In this document: piece by piece, positions 60,274 through 64,000 of the stretch
Layout: each line of letters starts with the position of its first letter
Position numbering within the stretch: the first letter of the stretch is position 1
From: Rhodoplanes sp. Z2-YC6860
GTDB taxonomy: Bacteria; Pseudomonadota; Alphaproteobacteria; Rhizobiales; Xanthobacteraceae
DNA length: 64,000 bases
Direction of reading: 5' to 3'
Assembly: GCF_001579845.1 (NCBI RefSeq)
Contig: NZ_CP007440.1
Location: 868,001-932,000 of the forward strand
The notes under the pieces: generated by a model
Told to the model about the DNA's origin: nothing
The model's database searches: none
Seen by the model: only the letters and a program-made list of their open reading frames with translations
Program-made: the position numbers and the translations under genes

Positions 60274-60324
60274 GTTCAAATATGAACTATATGTTCACAT
60301 TTTATACAGTCAACCAAATGTTCA
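60274..60324. promoter_or_regulatory. Candidate IclR operator with TGAAC/GTTCA half-sites
   Basis: Half-sites occur as GTTCA (60274-60278), TGAAC (60283-60287), GTTCA (60293-60297) and GTTCA (60320-60324). The middle pair forms TGAAC-N5-GTTCA, an inverted repeat that overlaps the -10 of the leftward promoter. Its location between two IclR-controlled transcripts suggests repressor binding with several contacts. Confidence 0.6.
60286..60313 (-). promoter_or_regulatory. Promoter of the leftward catabolic operon
   Basis: On the minus strand, TTGACT (60308-60313) and TATAGT (60286-60291) are separated by 16 bases. The predicted start lies about 20 bases before the ATPase ATG at 60260, giving a very short leader. 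Confidence 0.6.
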
Positions 60325-60434
60325 CCTCTGAGTCAATCCCAGCAAGGAAGCAACCTTGGCGGGCAAGAAGTCGCACCGGTTGGTCCATCGGGATGAACCG
60401 TGGAGCCGGATCGCGCCACTCGTGAAATTGGAGC

Positions 60435-60482
60435 TTGCCGACGTTTGTTTCTTATGCTATACGTTGTTTAGCTAATTAAACA
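60435..60482 (+). promoter_or_regulatory. Promoter and autoregulatory site of the rightward IclR gene
   Basis: TTGCCG (60435-60440) and TATACG (60458-60463) are 17 bases apart. An inverted repeat TGTTTA-N6-TAAACA (60465-60482) covers the predicted start point, 12 bases before the GTG at 60495. This would allow the IclR protein to repress its own gene. Confidence 0.5.
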
Positions 60483-60494
60483 TGCGTTGTTTTC

Positions 60495-61433
60495 GTGGCC
60501 GAGCACCCTCAAGACGAACATCTCCAGGACGACGAGTCTCGTCCATCAGACGGAGCGCAAGCCGCGCCGGCCGGCGATGATTCGCGGCAATCGGCGCCCG
60601 GCTCTGGGCTGACGGTCGATAAAGCCGCGGATGAGCGCTACCTAGTGCCGGCGCTGACCCGCGGTCTCGAAATCCTGTCCATCCTGTCGGGCGAGAGGCG
60701 CAAGCTGACGCTGTCGGAGGTGGCGGCCACGCTCGGCGTGACCCGGTCGTCGGCGTACCGGCTGCTCTATACGCTGGGACATCTGGGCTTCGTCGATTAC
60801 GACGCCGGCAGCAAGAGCTATCAGCTCGGGCCGCAGGTTCTGAACCTGGGGTTCGGCTATCTCGCCTCGCGTGATCTGGTCGAGGTGGCGATGCCGCATC
60901 TGCTTCGGCTGCGCGACCGCACCGGCTGGTCGGCGCACCTCGGCGAACTGCACGGCAGCGAGGTTGTCTATCTGGCGCGGGTGGCAACCCGCCGCGCGAT
61001 TTCCAGCACCATACATGTCGGCACCCGGCTGCCGGCGCGTGCCACCACCATGGGCCGTGTCCTGCTGGCAGGATTGTCGGAGCGCGAGATCCGCGACCTT
61101 TATGATCGCGAGTCCGCCGTGCAGCCGCGCGGCGGCGGGATCGCTCAATTGATCGAGCAGCTGGCCGCCGATCGTGCACGCCGTTTCGTGGTCCAGAACT
61201 CGATCTACGAGCCTGGCGTTGCGAGCGTCGCGGCGCCGATCGTCGACGCCAACGACCGCACCATCGCTGCGGTCAATATCTCGGCGGTCGCGATGTTTAC
61301 CGATGACGCCGAACTCAACGGACTTCTGAAGACCGAGGTCGTGGCGGCCGCCGAAGCGATCTCGCGCGAAATCGGCGGCGACAAGGCGCTTGCCGGACTT
61401 TCGGCGCGCTCGGACTTTCGCAAGAGCAACTGA
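60495..61433 (+). CDS. IclR-family transcriptional regulator (divergent)
   Basis: A 312-residue IclR-type regulator with a disordered acidic N-terminal extension of about 50 residues. The winged HTH contains LTRGLEILSILSGERRKLTL then EVAATLGVTRSSAYRLLYTL. The effector domain has YEPGVASVAAPIVDANDRTIAAVN. It probably senses the imported aromatic compound or its ring-cleavage product. GTG start at 60495. It likely controls both the divergent leftward operon and its own rightward operon through the sites at 60274-60482. Confidence 0.92.
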   Translation: MAEHPQDEHLQDDESRPSDGAQAAPAGDDSRQSAPGSGLTVDKAADERYLVPALTRGLEILSILSGERRKLTLSEVAATLGVTRSSAYRLLYTLGHLGFVDYDAGSKSYQLGPQVLNLGFGYLASRDLVEVAMPHLLRLRDRTGWSAHLGELHGSEVVYLARVATRRAISSTIHVGTRLPARATTMGRVLLAGLSEREIRDLYDRESAVQPRGGGIAQLIEQLAADRARRFVVQNSIYEPGVASVAAPIVDANDRTIAAVNISAVAMFTDDAELNGLLKTEVVAAAEAISREIGGDKALAGLSARSDFRKSN

Positions 61434-61472
61434 ACTCGAAACCAACGAAACGAACATCAACAGGAGAGACAC

Positions 61473-62003
61473 ATGGACGACGTCACCCGGACCAAGGGCC
61501 ATTCCTGGGATCGGCCCAATGGTGCAAGCTTCGAGAAGTGGATGAACAGCCGCGTCGCGCGCGTGGCCGAGCGCAGCTATGACTGGAACGCGCTCAAGTT
61601 CCAGGCCGACTACGATCCCAAGTATCGCCGCGCGCAGAAGCGCTTCATCGGCACGGGCGGCACCGGCGTCGCCACCGATTCCAACGTTATCCCGGCCGAG
61701 AACTTCACGCTCTCCAACATGATCCTGCCGCCCGGCGCCGAAGGGCCGATGCATCTGCATGTCGATGCTGAGGAGGTGTTCTTCGTGCTGCGCGGCAAGG
61801 TCAAAGTGATGACCGAGAAGGACGGCGAGAAGTGGGAGGCCGTGCTTGGCGAGCGCGACTGCGTTTCGATCCCGCCCGGCGTCTATCGCGGCGAGATCAA
61901 CGTCGGCGAGGAGGAAGCGGTCATGATGGTGATGATCGGGTCCCCGAAGCCAGTGACGCCGACCTATCCGCCGGAGCATCCGCTGGCCAAGGTCAAGCGC
62001 TAA
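61473..62003 (+). CDS. Cupin-domain protein with incomplete second motif
   Basis: A 176-residue single-domain cupin, 39 bases after the IclR gene and preceded by AGGAGAG. Motif 1 is MHLHVDAEEVFFVLRG with both His and the Glu. Motif 2 reads PPGVYRGEINVG, where the usual His is Arg, so one metal ligand is missing. It may bind metal weakly, act as an isomerase or bind a small ligand. It belongs to the rightward part of the catabolic locus. Confidence 0.87.
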   Translation: MDDVTRTKGHSWDRPNGASFEKWMNSRVARVAERSYDWNALKFQADYDPKYRRAQKRFIGTGGTGVATDSNVIPAENFTLSNMILPPGAEGPMHLHVDAEEVFFVLRGKVKVMTEKDGEKWEAVLGERDCVSIPPGVYRGEINVGEEEAVMMVMIGSPKPVTPTYPPEHPLAKVKR

Positions 62004-62092
62004 GCCCGACCGGTCGACCGTCAACGAGTTTGCTGCCGCGTGGCGCGCGCCGGGACGTCCGGCGCCGCCGAGGATGAAGGGATTTGGTTGTC

Positions 62093-63043
62093 ATGTCCGT
62101 GACCGGTATTGATGCCGTGGTGTTCGGCGTCGGCGATATGTCCGAGGCCAAGCGGTTTCTCGACGATTGGGGGGTGACGCCGGTCTCGGCCACCAGCGAT
62201 CGCTTGGTCTACCGCACCCGAAACGGGGCGGAGGTCATCGTCCGTCCCAAGGATGCCGCGGACCTTCCGTCGGCCATCGAAAGCGGTAACACGGTGCGCG
62301 AGATCGTCTGGGGCGCGGCCGACGCCGCGGCTCTCGAAGAGACGCTGAAGCCGTTGCGGTCGTTGCCGAGCTTTCGCACCGGCGCGGATGGAATGGCGCG
62401 GGTCACCGATCCGAACGGTCTCTCGCTGGCGTTCCGCGTCACCAAGCGCTCGGAGGTCGACGTCAAGCCGACGCCGTCCAACGCACCGGGCTCGCATCAG
62501 CGGATCAATCAGCGCTCGCCGGTCCATCAGCGCGCCAATCCGATCAACATCGGACATGTGGTCGTGTTCGCGTCGGATTTTGCCGCGATGCGCGCGTTCT
62601 ACACGGACACGCTGGGTTTCGCGATCAGCGACGAGTATCCGGGGCATGGTGTCTTCACGCGCTGCAAGCGGGTCGGCGAGCACCACAACCTGTTCATGCT
62701 CAACCGGCCCGGCAAGCCCGGCATCAACCATGTGGCATTCACGCTCGCCGACATCCACGAGGTGATCGGCGGTGGCATCGCGATGAGCAAGAAGGGCTGG
62801 AAGACCGAGATCGGTCCGGGCCGCCATCCGATTTCGTCGGCCTACTTCTGGTATTTCGAGAATCCGCTGTCCGCGCCGCTCGAATACTATGCGGATGAGG
62901 ATTTCTGCACCGAGGAGTGGAAGCCCGGCTCGCACGAGCGCAAGCCCGAGTTGTTCGCCGAATGGGCCATCGTCGGCGGCATCGACGGGACCACGCGCCG
63001 CCAGGTTCGCTCGGTCGATCAAAGCGGGCGCGGTCATGCCTAG
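62093..63043 (+). CDS. VOC-family extradiol-dioxygenase-like protein
   Basis: A 316-residue two-domain VOC protein like catechol 2,3-dioxygenases. The C-terminal domain shows the likely Fe(II) ligands: His in INIGHVVVFASD, His in PGINHVAFTLAD and Glu in APLEYYADE. The N-terminal domain is degenerate, as in the family. It likely cleaves or rearranges an aromatic ring product. Start at 62093 follows AAGGGA. It sits 89 bases after the cupin gene in the same direction. Confidence 0.88.
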   Translation: MSVTGIDAVVFGVGDMSEAKRFLDDWGVTPVSATSDRLVYRTRNGAEVIVRPKDAADLPSAIESGNTVREIVWGAADAAALEETLKPLRSLPSFRTGADGMARVTDPNGLSLAFRVTKRSEVDVKPTPSNAPGSHQRINQRSPVHQRANPINIGHVVVFASDFAAMRAFYTDTLGFAISDEYPGHGVFTRCKRVGEHHNLFMLNRPGKPGINHVAFTLADIHEVIGGGIAMSKKGWKTEIGPGRHPISSAYFWYFENPLSAPLEYYADEDFCTEEWKPGSHERKPELFAEWAIVGGIDGTTRRQVRSVDQSGRGHA

Positions 63044-63054
63044 CGGAACGGGCC

Positions 63055-63420
63055 ATGCGTCCTGAGATCCGGCGCATCATTGCGGTCGAGGCGCATCGGC
63101 GGCGCACCGGACAATGTCCGGTGCGCGTGCATTCCTTGGGCACCGGCGAAACCTTCGAAATCCGACCGACGGTGGATGGCTTCGTTGACGAGGCTTCGAA
63201 CCTTGCCGTGCGCATTTCCAACGAGCGCATCCTGATTCCGGATGCGAACGCAGCCGTCGATTTGAAGCTGACTGGAGACATCGCCTTCGAGGGCTTCGAC
63301 AACGACAGCCAGGAAACATTCACCGGACGCGCCGGCGGCGGCGCTTCAGTCACAATATACGACGCCGCCACCGTCGACTTCTTTCAGTACGCGGTCGCAA
63401 CGCCGACCATGCAGGTTTAG
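63055..63420 (+). CDS. Hypothetical protein in the catabolic operon
   Basis: A 121-residue protein with a basic N terminus (MRPEIRRIIAVEAHRRRTG) and a beta-rich body (VRVHSLGTGETFEIRPTVDGF). The C terminus is FFQYAVATPTMQV. I recognise no family. The start at 63055 is 12 bases after the VOC stop. Its location suggests a subunit or helper for the pathway. An earlier in-frame ATG overlaps the VOC gene and was not used. Confidence 0.55.
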   Translation: MRPEIRRIIAVEAHRRRTGQCPVRVHSLGTGETFEIRPTVDGFVDEASNLAVRISNERILIPDANAAVDLKLTGDIAFEGFDNDSQETFTGRAGGGASVTIYDAATVDFFQYAVATPTMQV

Positions 63421-63442
63421 AGCAGCAGGAAGGGGGGGCCGC

Positions 63443-64000
63443 GTGATCGTAGAGAGTCGATTTTCCGGCAAGCGCATCGTGGTCACCGGCGCGGGTCGGG
63501 GGCTCGGATTTGCGTTCGCCGAGCGGCTGGGCCGCGAGGGCGCGAGCATCATCATCGCTGAGATCGACGACGCGCTCGGCACCGATGCGGAGCGCAAGCT
63601 GAAGGGGCAGGGGATCGACGCCCGCTTCGTGCGAACCGATATCTCGTCCGAAACATCCGTTGAAGCAATGGCCAAGATCGCAAGTTGCGATTGCGATGGC
63701 ATCCACGGCCTGGTGACGAACGCCGCCTGGGCCAACAATGTCGGCGGCAAGAGCTACACCGACATCCCGCCGGACGTTTTCGATCGCATGCTGGCGATCA
63801 ACGTGCGCGGCACCTGGCTGACCATTCGGGCGATCGGGCCGCGGATGAAGGATGGCGGAGCCATCGTCACCGTGTCCTCCGACACGATCTACTGGGGCGC
63901 GCCGCGACTGCTGCATTACGTGACCAGCAAGTCGGCGATCGTTGGCATGACCCGGTCGCTGGCGCGCGAATTGGGTGACCGCATGGTGCGGGTCAACTGC
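63443..64000 (+). CDS. Short-chain dehydrogenase/reductase, cut off by the window end
   Basis: The first 186 codons of an SDR. The nucleotide motif VVTGAGRGLGFAFAE is intact. NAA replaces NNAG (GLVTNAAW). The catalytic site is HYVTSKSAI, so Tyr and Lys are both present, unlike the SDR at 55098. GTG start at 63443 follows AGGAAGGGGG. It probably oxidises or reduces an intermediate such as a cis-diol. The 3' end lies beyond the window. Confidence 0.85.
   Translation, partial: MIVESRFSGKRIVVTGAGRGLGFAFAERLGREGASIIIAEIDDALGTDAERKLKGQGIDARFVRTDISSETSVEAMAKIASCDCDGIHGLVTNAAWANNVGGKSYTDIPPDVFDRMLAINVRGTWLTIRAIGPRMKDGGAIVTVSSDTIYWGAPRLLHYVTSKSAIVGMTRSLARELGDRMVRVNC

Overview
This 64 kb window is high-GC chromosomal DNA that reads as an alphaproteobacterium of the order Hyphomicrobiales (Rhizobiales), probably close to Bradyrhizobium/Xanthobacteraceae. 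This is an inference from gene content and repeats: the aerobic cobaltochelatase pair cobS-cobT, an alphaproteobacterial 7Fe ferredoxin next to a CarD regulator, several orphan Bug/TctC solute-binding proteins, and short palindromic repeat families typical of that group. There is no phage, integrase, CRISPR array or rRNA operon. One tRNA gene, tRNA-Arg(CCT), is present.

The left third (1-13.6 kb) is mostly housekeeping: cobS, cobT, a phytase-like secreted esterase, a GIY-YIG nuclease inside an inverted-repeat element, rpmB, a DUF3108 protein, a SUV3-like RNA helicase followed by an S4/Hsp15-like RNA-binding protein, fdxA, carD with a clear terminator, an acetyltransferase and a LigI-like amidohydrolase. 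The middle (13.7-36.3 kb) is accessory metabolism. It holds a flavin monooxygenase with two tandem Bug genes, an esterase, a TylF-type methyltransferase, a glycosyltransferase-like protein, an aldo/keto reductase divergent from a TetR regulator with readable promoters and operators, a SulP-STAS-cNMP transporter, an M48 lipoprotein protease with a nuclease-fold protein, a UbiD decarboxylase, an ornithine-cyclodeaminase-like protein, and a VOC-GST-AhpD operon divergent from an epimerase.

From 37 to 46.7 kb a leftward cluster encodes a molybdenum hydroxylase (three subunits), a cupin, an AtzA/TrzN-like amidohydrolase, an MBL-fold hydrolase and an acyl-CoA ligase. Together these suggest hydroxylation, hydrolysis and CoA activation of an aromatic or N-heterocyclic substrate.

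From 47.6 kb to the right edge lies a regulon-like catabolic locus. Thirteen leftward genes encode an ABC importer, a hydrolase, an IclR regulator, an SDR, a ThDP enzyme, an aspartate-dehydrogenase-like protein, an ALDH, a reductase, an MBL hydrolase, a small HTH-like protein and a Rieske oxygenase. Divergent rightward genes encode a second IclR regulator, a cupin, an extradiol-type VOC protein, a hypothetical protein and an SDR cut off by the window edge. The divergent region carries a good promoter overlapping TGAAC/GTTCA half-sites. This looks like a complete uptake, ring-oxidation and ring-cleavage system for an unidentified aromatic compound.

Dispersed repeats are the other notable layer. 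Three copies of a REPIN-like element are exactly 105 bp long with structure-preserving sequence changes. A longer copy sits between cobS and cobT. A further copy is opened up around the GIY-YIG gene. A strongly structured segment of about 260 bp lies at 36481-36737.
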